From contig OW121852.1 in NCBI GenBank assembly GCA_933228895.1, positions 103,623,544 to 103,687,543 of the forward strand: a stretch of 64,000 bases of DNA. Reading direction: 5' to 3'. Shown here piece after piece: positions 1 to 10,135 of the stretch. The position numbers were made by a program, and so were the translations under genes. Under the pieces are notes generated by a model that saw nothing but the letters and a program-made list of their open reading frames with translations, ran no database searches and was not told the origin of the DNA. Origin of the DNA: Platycnemis pennipes. Its lineage: Eukaryota > Arthropoda > Insecta > Odonata > Platycnemididae. Position 1 is the stretch's first letter. Each line of letters starts with the position of its first letter.

Positions 1-438
1 TTCGGCCATTTTATGAATGATATTCTTCATGGCCATAGCATAATCTAAGAGTGAGCTAAAATTATCGTGTTTAGTGTCCAGCAGTTCATCAAACGAGCAA
101 ATGCGTCTGAATGCCCCTCTGTCCTCGAACACGCCACATAGGTTTTTCCAGGCTTCGTAGGCAGTTTTGGCCGATCTCACATGAATTATGAGGTGAGGTT
201 GCACCATAAGAGAGGTTTTCAAGCGGGCTCTTTTGTCGTTCTTAATTTCAGGGGACGAGGGATTGTTTCGGACGGATTCAAGTGGTTCCTTCAACACGCA
301 CTCAAACAGATCGTCCAAACTCAGGTATAATTCCATCAAATACTTCCAATTTTCCCAGTTTTTCTCCCCCTCAAGTTTATCTATCGGAGGCAGGTGATTG
401 GAACCCACGGCCACCACAGTTGTCCCCTGATCGGACAT
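1..438 (-). CDS. Ty1/copia retrotransposon Gag, N-terminal fragment
   Basis: The frame opens with ATG at 438-436 and stays open for 146 codons to the window edge, so it is partial. The protein has the copia Gag layout: KLEGEKNWENWKYLMELYL at about residues 21-39, a basic KNDKRARLKTSL stretch near 70-80, then AKTAYEAWKNLCGVFED near 100-115, matching the DUF4219/UBN2-type Gag of copia elements. Such Gag proteins form the virus-like particle that packages element RNA in the cytoplasm. The zinc knuckle, protease, integrase and reverse transcriptase would lie beyond position 1. A primer-binding site and an LTR lie upstream in the expected order, so the ATG is well supported. No stop or frameshift interrupts the visible part, so the copy may be fairly young. 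Confidence 0.87.
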   Translation of the reverse strand, partial: MSDQGTTVVAVGSNHLPPIDKLEGEKNWENWKYLMELYLSLDDLFECVLKEPLESVRNNPSSPEIKNDKRARLKTSLMVQPHLIIHVRSAKTAYEAWKNLCGVFEDRGAFRRICSFDELLDTKHDNFSSLLDYAMAMKNIIHKMAE

Positions 439-604
439 GACTCGCTCGCACACACGTGACACGTTACGTAACTTAATTTAGAAGTTTAACGTACCTCACG
501 TACTCTCGCGCGCCTTAAGTCGAAAACGTGCTCGCCATTCCTAACTCGATAAGTTAAATGCTGCGAATAATTTTTTATCTTTGACTCGCGAATTCAAACT
601 CGTA
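439..604 (-). other. copia untranslated leader between PBS and gag
   Basis: These 166 bases separate the primer-binding site from the gag ATG and hold no usable frame. In copia elements this leader carries packaging signals; none can be identified by eye here. Confidence 0.6.
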
Positions 605-619
605 CCTGGGCCCATAACC
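605..619 (-). promoter_or_regulatory. primer-binding site, half-tRNA-iMet type
   Basis: On the minus strand this reads GGTTATGGGCCCAGG, close to the primer-binding site of Drosophila copia, which pairs with an internal part of cleaved initiator tRNA-Met rather than the 3' end of an intact tRNA. It starts directly after the LTR terminal CA, as expected for minus-strand DNA priming. Confidence 0.8.
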
Positions 620-844
620 TGATAAAAAAGGGAGGTCGCGCGGAGAAATGAAAAGACGTCCGTTCACTTTGAGAACAGAGAAAAGACCATCATTATATAC
701 CACACATCGATCTGCCTTACTGCAGCGTCCCTCGTCGGTAGCTAGGGCCAGTACTGGGAAATGGCTTGTTTCGTTGTAAAGGTACAGGGGCACAAGATGA
801 GCAATACAGTCATCGACCTTATTTTAGGATTTTTGTATAGCACA
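620..844 (-). mobile_element. 5' LTR of the copia-type element
   Basis: The 3' end of the LTR is fixed at 620 by a terminal CA directly against the primer-binding site. The 5' end is provisional: a TG at 844-843 (minus strand) gives a 225-bp LTR, a plausible length for copia elements. A TATA-like GTATATAATG on the minus strand near 691-700 could be the LTR promoter. The partner LTR lies outside the window, so neither LTR identity nor a target-site duplication can be checked. Confidence 0.6.
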
Positions 845-880
845 ATTTTATGGTAACTGAAGGAAGCCCCATCTTTTTCT

Positions 881-1394
881 CCAGTAGCCAACCAATAATG
901 GCCAATGTTGGCTGCTCATTGGCACCCCACATTGGCTATATGTTGGCAATGAGATGAGAACCAATGAATAGCCAATATTTGCTCAATATGGGCTACCCTG
1001 ATTGCAGTCTCTCAATGACTCTGGATATTTATTATAGTACATATAGACATATGAAAACATTGGTGTTTCTGGACCGTCTGGACTCAAATAAGTGGGCCTT
1101 GAAAATTTAAGTGGGAAAACATTCATGAAAACGTGTGAGCTGAGGCATATAATATTAGCTAACTCTATGATTAACCATTATAAATATAATGGGGTATAAG
1201 CCGATACTGAGTTTCATGGGGTAACCCATGTACCCTCATCGGGTAGCCCATATTGAGTTTCATAGGGAGCCGATGTGGGGTTACGTGGGGTAGCCAATAT
1301 TGGGCCAATATGGGCTTTCATTGGCAGTCCATGGCCAATGAAAGCAAATATTGCCATCTTAGTCCAACATTGGCCCAATGTGGTAGGCTACTGG
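881..1394. mobile_element. MITE-like element with CCAATRTTGG-rich terminal inverted repeats
   Basis: The left end reads CCAGTAGCC, ACCA, then GGCCAATGTTGG. The reverse complement of the right end reads CCAGTAGCC, TACCA, then GGGCCAATGTTGG, giving imperfect terminal inverted repeats of about 30 bp. The interior has many short variants of CCAATATTGGC and its complement, e.g. around 1300-1320, so each end is also internally palindromic. No frame codes for a transposase, so it would be non-autonomous. Superfamily and target-site duplication are not clear. Confidence 0.6.
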
Positions 1395-3795
1395 GGTTAT
1401 AACAAGTAATTCTCCATTTCATGGTAGTCAACTTTTATGTAGTTAAGAGCTCTTTTCCATTCATAGCCAGAGGTAACTGGGTGGTCACCAGAGAATACAC
1501 ATGTAAAAGGGGGGTGATTAGCCATATCTGGGGGACGTAGAGTAGTTGATTAATCAATTTGGCATTTACTATGCCATTGAAACAGAGGTCAAAGCCACTG
1601 GTTCCCATTTCATAAATTATTCTTATGCTCTATGACAAATATTTTTTCTTCTGCTGGATTTACCTAATTAGCTGCCATAATTCCATGATTCTGGTAAAAC
1701 ATATCCAGTGGTGTGTTATGCCAGTATAACTTGCATTCATTACAAAAAAAAAGTAGATCACAGATGTTATTATTTGAAACAATCACTTTTATTTCATATT
1801 GTGGTATGGCAATAATACTCATGGCAACATCATAATGAACCTTCAAATTTGACTAATGGCTAGCTGCAGACGCATTGACATTCAGCACATATCAGTGTGT
1901 GTCTTAATGTAATAACGTTACATTTATAGCTATTTCACTCTACATGAAATTTTAGTTTGACTCTGCTTCACAAAGTCGTCGAAACATATTAAGACATCAG
2001 CCACTTTTTTATGTTCATGCTGGCAATTGTATTCAAATTTGTCAATCTATTGTCACCTGGAACTTTAATTTTCCCTGAAGATTTTCACAAAGCCAACTCA
2101 TAAAATCATTTTCTAGGAATTAATTGATGACCACCTAGCCCACCTTCCCAAAACCAAATTACTGTTTACATAACATTGAAAACACCAATACTTCTGTACT
2201 ACAAAAGTTTGAAATGCATGTTTGACCTATGATCTAGGCCATTCATTATTTTTATATCAGTTAGTATTGTTCTGATTACATTGTCATGGACCACTTATCC
2301 AGTATGCAGTAATTACTGCACATTAATGAAGTAATATTAATATTCTATTAAGGTGCAAATAGCTTTCCCAAATGGAATTGAATTTTGGTTTCTCATATTC
2401 CAATCTATCACATGCCATTGTATCAATTCCTTCTCCAAGCATCATCATTCTTTCCTTAACCTTTGTCCTTCTTAATCCTCTTAGTACTCCTCCTCTTAAG
2501 CAATTTAATACACCAAGTGTTTAGATAATACCATTATTGTAAAAGTAGAATGCCTTGGCATGTATCATAAGGCAATCATCTTTATAAGGAATGCACCTTT
2601 TGTGAGAATTCTTGGTAATAATGCTTGTTCTTAATAAAGTTACATCTCCCATACTTCTTAGTATATTTATTTATATTACGGTATTATAATATGAATAATA
2701 GCATTAGTCTGTTGATATATAGAGCTCTTCCCAGTTAACTAATTAAATGTGCATTCAGTATATGTAGTAGTCTTCCCAGGAAGGTTTATGCATTATGTTG
2801 CCTTCAAGAATTTCAAATTCTAATTTGAGCAAAAGGTACAATTTTTCACAATTTGTGCGGAATGCATCTAAGCTTTTGAATTTTTGTGCAACCAAAATTT
2901 TTAAATACCAACTTGTACTGTTAAAGATATTAAAACAATGTATTTCCTTCAGAGAACATTCCAGACAAATATACATTCTGGCGTAGGCACTCACAGGGTT
3001 ACATAGATTCACAGCATTCCTTGCAGGGTCTATTTAAACCGCCGTTAATATGCGACAACTGTACTCCCTCACTTACACAACTAGATTACAAGTACAACAC
3101 ACATTTCGTTTAATCATTACACAATACATTTTTATGGAAAATATGCGTTTCATAACCTTGTCTCAACTGTTGTAAAAGATCTTCTAAACCGCTGGCTTTG
3201 AAATTCACAAGATCGGGGCCGGTAGGCAAAAATTGTTTTCTTTCCCTATCTGCACATCGAAATCGTCAATTAATATTTTCATACTCATACGATTGATATA
3301 ACTAATTCAAATGTCTTCAATTTCTTAAATGCACCTTTTGCCCCATTACCAAAAACGTAAGCACATACTTAACAACAAAAACTAATTTGCATAGCAACTG
3401 GTTTCCCATGTTAAAATATAGGGGAAACACAATTTTTTCACGAATTTTCATACTTTGTGTTCAATCGATGAAAATAAAAATACGCCTTAGGAATGCAACT
3501 ATCTTTCCTCTTTTGAACGACACCACTTCCGCATCGATCCGACTGCTATCTTCGAAGAACACCTCAAAGTAATGGAACAACCTCGAGCGCTGCAAACACA
3601 CATTGGTACAGACAACTGCCTACCGCGAATTAATACATACAGGATCTACCAAGAAATGCAGCATATTTTTGCATTTTAGAGTGACTTAGATTTAGAGCAT
3701 AATAAAGTAAAAAATATCAATTAAAAACACATTCAAAATGTTCAATAAAAGATTTTTCCCTAAATGGTTTAGATTCTGTTCGCGCATGGCTCACA
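1395..3795. other. AT-rich DNA without recognised features
   Basis: I see no domain-bearing frame, RNA gene or clear repeat. The frames at 2755-3012 (minus) and 2795-2986 (plus) overlap on opposite strands and look accidental. Confidence 0.5.
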
Positions 3796-4079
3796 ATCTA
3801 GTACCTTGAACCTCGGTAAAATTGCCATGTGCATTAGGGATCCTGGGTAGCGTAGTGGTCTACGCAGTGGCCCGGAAAGCCAAATGTCCGAGGTTCGATT
3901 TCCCGTCCAGGTTAATTTTTTCTCGTGATAATTAATGTGAATTTCACCGCAGGCTTGAAATATCCCACATTTACCGCCAAGGGCGGCTTTAGCGCTGGAT
4001 GGGGTTCACCATTGGTCGTGGCTTTTTGAAACCCTTTCTCCCTTGCGTTGCCATCCTTGATGGACCGCTAGGTCTCAAA
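3796..4079 (+). mobile_element. SINE family D, copy 1 (tandem unit)
   Basis: A tRNA-like head starts near 3845: an A-box-like GGGTAGCGTAGTGGTCTACG and a B-box-like GAGGTTCGATTTCCCG. The body ends with CCATCCTTGATGGACCGC. The whole segment restarts 284 bp downstream, making a tandem pair. Confidence 0.6.
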
Positions 4080-4245
4080 ATCTAGTACCTTTAACATCAG
4101 TAAAATTGCCATGTGAATTAGGGAACCCCGGGTAGCGTAGTGGTCTGCGCAGTGGTCCGGAAAACCAAAGGTCCATGGTTCGATTCCCAGTCCAGGTGAA
4201 TTTTTTCTCATGGCAGTTAATGTGCACCATTAATCAAAATAACCA
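4080..4245 (+). mobile_element. SINE family D, copy 2, 3'-truncated
   Basis: This repeats copy 1 with an offset of 284 bp, including the upstream flank (ATCTAGTACC then TAAAATTGCCATGTG). The B-box here, GGTTCGATTCCCAGTCC, is closer to the tRNA consensus. Similarity stops soon after GTGAATTTTTTCTC. Because the flanking sequence is shared as well, a tandem duplication of a locus that already carried the SINE is likelier than two insertions. Confidence 0.6.
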
Positions 4246-4681
4246 GCCCCGCTTGTGCCTGGAGTCGGCGTCGATTGAAATAGCCAGTGATATTGCATTC
4301 ATAATTCTGTCTTTACCAGTTACCTCGCCATCGTCGTTTGAAGTACTGATAGAAACATTTGCATCAGAAAGAGGAATTTGGGCGTCGTCGTGTTCAAATT
4401 CTCTACTATCTCGGAAACTCTCATAGAAACTGTACTGTGGTTACGAAATTAATTTCAGATACTAACTCGGAATAGATCTACCGTATAACACCTAAACGAG
4501 GCTTTAGATAGAAATGGGAATAAAAGTAAACGTTAAGAGTATGTGTGAAAAATGTAACTTGAGTCTAAATTTGCATCGATATATAGATATACTGAAAAAA
4601 TACCATAAAAATCATATTCATATATATTAGTAGCCCGTTGGGAGTATTCATCGATAAAATAGGAAAAAATACACATTTCGT

Positions 4682-5061
4682 ATTTGTGCCGAATGGGTCG
4701 TTACCGACCCACTATTTCTATCAAAAGCAGTAACTCTGCCACGAATCAAAACAATACCATCAAATTTCATGATTGTATATCCTCATACATTAGCAACTCT
4801 CAGACGTTAAAAAATCGCATGCAAAACTGTTACATTTTAGGCTTCTTACGATTTAGCGCGACGAGAACACCGCTCTTTTTCCGTTGTGAGTATGAACGTC
4901 CACACCAGAGACTGTAGTTGAAATAAATGCGATCTACGCGTATGAATCCCTTGAGACTTCTTTCTGAAACATAGTCCGTGCACTTAAATTGTTACATTGT
5001 AATAATTTTGAAAGATCGATTTTTTTCTGAATGGGACGAAAACGACTCGTTCGGCATAAAT
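4682..5061. mobile_element. possible MITE with 32-bp imperfect inverted ends
   Basis: The left arm (4682-4713) contains TGCCGAATGGGTCGTTACCG and the inverted right arm (5029-5061) contains TGCCGAACGAGTCGTTTTCG. By eye about 25 of 32 positions agree. The left arm is itself partly palindromic (GGGTCG/CGACCC). No coding capacity is visible and no target-site duplication is clear. Confidence 0.35.
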
Positions 5062-6419
5062 GGGTTCATATTAGAAAGTAGTCGAGCATTAAATTCTGAA
5101 AAATATTCTAGAATAATATTTAAAAAATGTTTTTGGAGTAATCGCGTAAATATCTTGTTAGTCAGAGGCGAAATAAATAGCTGCCAGATCTGTTAAAGCT
5201 GTTCTCATATTTTAGGAAAATTAGGTACGATATATCGGGGTTTTCTCATGCCCTTGATTTCCCTAACTCTCCAACAGGGACTATTCCTCGTTCCTAATGA
5301 GTCAATTTATTGATATCTTCTTAAGCTAGCGCTAATATATGGCGATTCGTTAAGTAGCACAACACTAAATAGAACTATTACTGTGTTGTTGCACATAAGA
5401 GAAATGTTATTGCATTTGTAATTCTCTTCAACTAAACTCCGGGAAAGGCAGAAGAAAAGGAGATTCGATTAGTTTCAAGTTTGGTTATTAACGGAATCTC
5501 AAACAGCAAAGCGAGGTATTGGATTGGAAGAGAAACCAGGAGGGGTAAGGGAGAATTCGACGTCATTCCTTCCTTCTCTTTACAGAACGTGATGAGAGCT
5601 CCACAGATCAACGTCTTGTCTACCACTGTACCTTTAACGCTCCCCACACGAATCCAAGCTCGGATTCAAAATAATATATGCCAGTACTTGAAGACGTTTT
5701 ATTCATTATAGAATTTATGTTTAGTATTACAACCCGCTTTCCAGTAACTAAAATAAAATTTAAAAACTGGACAATTATTTATGCATCGTAATAGTTCACC
5801 TACTGCAACACACCATCGCGGTGTCCTGCACGATATTGTGTGAACGCAGGTGAACTATGAACCTATTGGCGCCTTTTGTCAAGAGTTGGTCAATTACGCC
5901 GCTGGATTTCTCCACCATGTCTTCATTCCTGTGAGTCCTATCTGCACCCATTTACCACCTGTCAAAAATAACACAAATGACCTTAGTCGTCGGTTTCCTA
6001 CCCCCTAAATACTACATTCTCTAAAATCTGGCCTATAAGTAATATTGCTTCCCAGGTACTTACATTATTAGACAGTAATATTACCCCTCCATCCATCAAC
6101 TATGGAAATGGTCCTGTGGAGCATTATCTTCGGGTATGGAAAGCTGGGGTTAGCCGAGATGTAGGGTATGGGCGCAGAAGTGTGGTGAATGGGTGTTATT
6201 TCTTGTACGACAATCCTTTTAGCTATCAGGATGAGATGCGCTGGATACGGAGACAGACTTGTGCGGAGTTTTGTCGTGGGAAACGCATGTCCGAGTGGCG
6301 TCACGTTCGGCCAACAACAGCAATGCGTACGGCACACCGCTAGGGGGCCTCACCTCCTCCAACGGACTGCTCGCAGATATCGGGCGGCTGGCCTGCCAGA
6401 CAAAGAGACGGGAGTTTGG
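5062..6419. other. no recognised features
   Basis: Mixed-composition DNA with only short frames. An acceptor-like CTTCTCTTTACAG ends near 5585, but no exon can be defined from it. Confidence 0.4.
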
Positions 6420-6830
6420 GTGGAGGAGAGATCCTCCCTTCCCCCCCACCATCAACCTCTCATTCAAACCTTCCACATTCCATCTCCTCGATCCCCACCC
6501 AACTTTGCCTTAAAATTCGCCGCGAAAGTTCCCCTTCGACCACCACCCCTTGAGGGAGTCTTCTTCCTCTCCTACCAACCCCCTCGGGAACGTCTTCCAC
6601 GCGCACTAACCCCCTCTCCAGCCCTCCTCCCCCTCTTATCCTCCACTTTGCCTCTTTTTCCCTCTCTCTCTCTCTTTTCCTCCTCGCCAACCCCTCTTCC
6701 TCCGGCCTCTTACCCTACTCCCCTCCTGCTCCTCCCTCTCGGCTCCACAGTCCTCTCCCGGCTCGGAGATCCTCTCTTCACTCCCCACCCCCTCCACGAC
6801 CACCTCTCTCGCTCTTGCCGCAGTCTAGTA
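6420..6830 (+). other. pyrimidine-rich (CT) tract, about 400 bp
   Basis: The plus strand is dominated by C and T, with runs such as CCCTCTCTCTCTCTC near 6660. This explains the proline/serine/leucine-rich frame at 6189-6911 and its arginine/glutamate/glycine-rich mirror on the other strand; neither looks like a real protein. Tracts like this are common just upstream of arthropod promoters and can exclude nucleosomes or form triplex DNA. Confidence 0.7.
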
Positions 6831-7550
6831 CACGCCTCCAGACGGGTTGGTTGGGAGACGGTCTCATATCGTCGTATTTCTTTCTCGTTCGCGCGGGTGT
6901 CGGCGGCTTAACTCGTGGTACCCGTTGGCTTCTTCCCGAATGGTGGTATTTACCCTGTGAACGCAGCGCTGAAAGTGCTCTTTTGCTTGGTGCGCTCCCC
7001 ACTCAAGACTAAGGGAGAAAAAAAACGGTGACTACAAGGCCCGCACCGGAGTAGTAGTCTATGCGGTGACTTCAACGCCCGCACTCGAGAATTTGCGGAG
7101 TCCATCACGTCCTTTTTTTTGACCTCCCGGTGCGTGGAGCCCTCCCGCTCTTGATGGCTCGTGAAGTTCGGACCTGAGTGACCGTTCAGTTTTTTTTTTC
7201 CTTGCTCCCCTCCAAGCTGTTTCGTTCCTGCTCCCCGGAGCCATTTCTGGAGACTCTTGTGACCCGGACGTTTTGACGTTTCCTGGACTCTATACTCTGG
7301 ACTCTCCTGTGCGCCCGACGGAAAATCCCCCGCGCTTACCATCCGCCCTGTTCTCCGCGACGGGTGCGGTCCGCAGACGCCCACAACGCTCTCGGATCTC
7401 CCCCGAAAATCCCGCGCTCACCTGACCCGCGAAGTAGCAGAAGTTGCCGCTCCTCACTCGGTGGGAAATCGAGGCCACGAGAACGGTACGGAGTCGGCCC
7501 TCGGGGGGAAGAGGCGAGGAGGATGGCGGAGGAAGGAGACGAAAGGGGGG
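6831..7550 (+). promoter_or_regulatory. CpG-rich candidate promoter and first exon, ending at a splice donor
   Basis: This block, especially 7230-7550, is visibly richer in G, C and CpG than its surroundings. It ends with an ATG in good context (AGGATGG, 7523) followed by nine codons starting MAEEGDERG and then a perfect donor GTAAGT at 7551. An Inr-like TTCAGTT lies near 7186. This would fit a host 5' UTR plus first coding exon. No downstream coding exon is recognisable, so the gene is not identified. Confidence 0.35.
7523..7550 (+). CDS. candidate short first coding exon (MAEEGDERG...)
   Basis: The ATG at 7523 has A at -3 and G at +4. The frame runs MAEEGDERG plus one base of a tenth codon to the donor GTAAGTG at 7551; unspliced, it stops three codons later. 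The acidic start and its position at the edge of a CpG-rich block suggest a real start, but such a short frame has no statistical weight by itself. The same frame is open upstream to 7364, so a longer N-terminus is possible. Confidence 0.2.
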
Positions 7551-7555
7551 GTAAG

Positions 7556-8256
7556 TGACCGCCACGCCTTGTGCCCACCTGGGCCACCGGCCGGTTCCAT
7601 TCGGGAGACACGCATAGCTTCCGGACGGAGTTCCTCCTCCTTAATGAGGAGCCTAATCGCGAATATCGCCCTTTATTATGTGGGATCCCGTTTTTTTCTG
7701 CACTCGCCATATCAAATCTCCCATTGGTTTTACACGCCCGAGCAAATTGCGAGCGCTGAGTAAAAACGGGAGGGGCGGATGATTTTTTTTCAGAAGAGAA
7801 GGCGATGGCTGAATCCTCTCTTGTCTCATCGCTACGTGTTTCTGACTTTTTCTCTCTTACAACACTGGTCCCTAGTTTCTCAGCGCGTTCCTCTGTTCCG
7901 TTCGCAGTCGTGTCTGTCGCAGACGTTGAGAGGGGGTGGTGGTATGTAGAATGAGGGGAAGGGGAGGGCAAGGCTTGGAGTTCGGGAAAGGGAGAGGACA
8001 CGTGGGAAGAGGAATTTGGTTGGACGGGGTCAGTGGGGGAGAGTCCGACGGATGGTCCTTTTCGGTGACCCCTTGGGCTGTTATTTTTCCCACCTACCGG
8101 TGCGTTTGAATTAAGTACCATTACTGCATGACCCTACGCGAACAATGATGGTGTGAAAAGAGCCTTCGCTAATTTGTGGTGAGGGAAAATAATGCGAAGC
8201 GCCTGTTGTTTTAACTTCACTCTGTTCCTGAGCTGTGATTTTGTATAATCATTAGT
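7556..8256. other. no recognised features; possible start of a long intron
   Basis: GC content falls away from the CpG-rich block. The minus-strand frame at 7336-8121 runs antisense through the G-rich segment and shows no domain. Confidence 0.35.
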
Positions 8257-8576
8257 TCAAGCTTTGCTTTCCCGAATTGCTGACGCTCTGCATATGGTGG
8301 ATTCCAGTGCACGATAGGAGCGGAGATATTTCTTGCTTTAAATCCTCTACAGGGATCATAGCTTATACCTAGTACTCAGCACTGATAGTAGAACACTTGA
8401 TTGTCTTCTTGCCAATCCAGGCTTTGCCTTCCTGAATTACTGACGTTCTGTACATGGTGGATTCCAGTATACGACAGGATCGGAGATATGTATTGCTTTA
8501 AATCCTGTAGAGGGATCAGAGCTTATATTTATTACCCAGCACTGATAATTGGACACTTGATTTCGTTCTTGCGAAT
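8257..8576. repeat. tandem duplication, 2 x 160 bp
   Basis: The segment starting GCTTTGCTTTCCCGAATTGC at 8261 is repeated from 8421 as GCTTTGCCTTCCTGAATTAC with an exact 160-bp offset. Both copies carry ATGGTGGATTCCAGT, TTGCTTTAAATCCT and CAGCACTGATA. Divergence is roughly 15% by eye, so the duplication is old. Confidence 0.85.
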
Positions 8577-9844
8577 CGCCTCCTGCAGTAAAGAGCGAAT
8601 GCAGAGTAAAACCCTTTACTGTCATTTCCAAGATCGTGGGTACGGAAGTCACCCGGGTAAGAATATTAAGACTGCTCGTTGCATGGATGTTTGTAATATC
8701 CTGAGTCAATTGTGAGAGAAGACTGTCCTAAATTTGCTCAGTAAATAAGAACGTGATAATTATTATTGATATGACAGAATTGGCTTTTTCTTAGCGTCGC
8801 GAGAACGCATGGGAGCAGAGTTTCTCCCTTTAGCTAGAAAAGGCTATCGGATATTCGTATTGCGAAAAAAATAAGAATTTAATCGAATTACCAATCAAAA
8901 TTTTAGAATCTTTCATATGAATTTCCATGCATTAAGGTTTATACATTTTTTTTTTTTTCCCTCAAGTACGGTTTTGTATAATGACCTGGTGGCGTTCAAA
9001 ATAATTTTACAGTACTGTATGTTGCCAATTTCTGTACTTATTCCACTCGTTTGCAGATGTCGTCACTTAAAATTTTCAGCCCTAAAGGTTGGGATGCTTT
9101 GGTTTCCTTTGTCGGATGGTTACTGGGTGATCCTGATTTACAATAGCGTGGGTAAGGATTAGATTCATCAAATTCCCGTAATCTGGTACGTTATCGAGGA
9201 TAATTAACTGCTCCGGCGGAGCTTAAACACGCCGCAAGACTAGACGATACAACATCCAACCCTCGCGGAAGAGTGAAAAGAAATGATTCGCCGCACCTCT
9301 TTTCCCTCTCGTCCCACACGGAAGGGAGGAGACCCCGTTTGTCCTCTTCTCTGCAGAGAGATGTCGCCGAGTCCTCAGTGACGTTTACCCGTGATATCTC
9401 GTACGGGAGATGGAGTCCCACCTCTCAAGAAGGGATGCGACTGTACTTACAGTGTTAAACCTGACGGTGTGACAAATTCAGATCATTGCCATATGGGCTT
9501 TTGATGGAATTAAATTAAAACTATTTTTTTTAGCCATTTCAAGATTTTATCCTTTGATTTTTCCTCGTGTGATTAATTGTAACGACAACTAATACGTAAA
9601 CTAATGACTGGCTTCGACAGTATTCAATGGTAAAAATACCTACATACACTTATCGTATTTAATGTAAGATCAGGGCTATTATAATTTTTATAATACTTAT
9701 GTGAGTTTTATACTTTTTTAAATTTGAATTTTTTTATAAATGACCGGAATATTATTAGATTTGTTCCGCTACGCTATTTGATTTATGGTCGGTGAACATG
9801 ACCTCGCCGTCGACGCAGCTTAAATCTAATGCCGCTAATACTAA
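8577..9844. other. no recognised features
   Basis: Only short frames. The frames at 9191-9421 (minus) and 9273-9458 (plus) overlap in a small GC-rich patch and resemble no family I know. Confidence 0.4.
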
Positions 9845-10135
9845 TTCTTCGAAGGGATGGGGGGCGGGCGTCGTTCTCAAAGCGGCGGTGGTGTGAGGGG
9901 AGGGACGTTCCGCTCTCTGGTGGCTGGCGACGTCGAATGGGACGGTGCGGGAGGGGGAGGGGGTGGGTCGCGAAGGGGGAGCGAACCGGGTGCGTCCACA
10001 TGCGAAGCACGCGCTGCTTCAGTAACGGGAGGGAGTGGGAGGGGTCCCGGGGAGGGTGAGGGGGAGATCGCATGTGGGGGGCGGGGGAGAGGGGTTGGCG
10101 TTGGAAGACGCCGGTCGGGGGGGAGGGGGAGTCGA
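9845..10135 (+). other. G-rich tract with G-quadruplex potential
   Basis: The plus strand has closely spaced G-runs, for example around 9949-9966 (GGGAGGGGGAGGGGGTGGG) and again at 10030-10130. The overlapping glycine/arginine- and proline-rich frames are products of this composition. It could be a promoter-proximal island, but no start site or donor stands out. Confidence 0.6.

Noticed and set aside
6189..6911. 240-codon plus-strand frame, the longest in the window
   Set aside because: It lies in a pyrimidine-rich tract; its Pro/Ser/Leu-rich sequence follows from composition, and the opposite strand is equally open.
7336..8121. 261-codon minus-strand frame
   Set aside because: No domain. 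It crosses the CpG-rich and G-rich segments antisense to the better splice-supported start.
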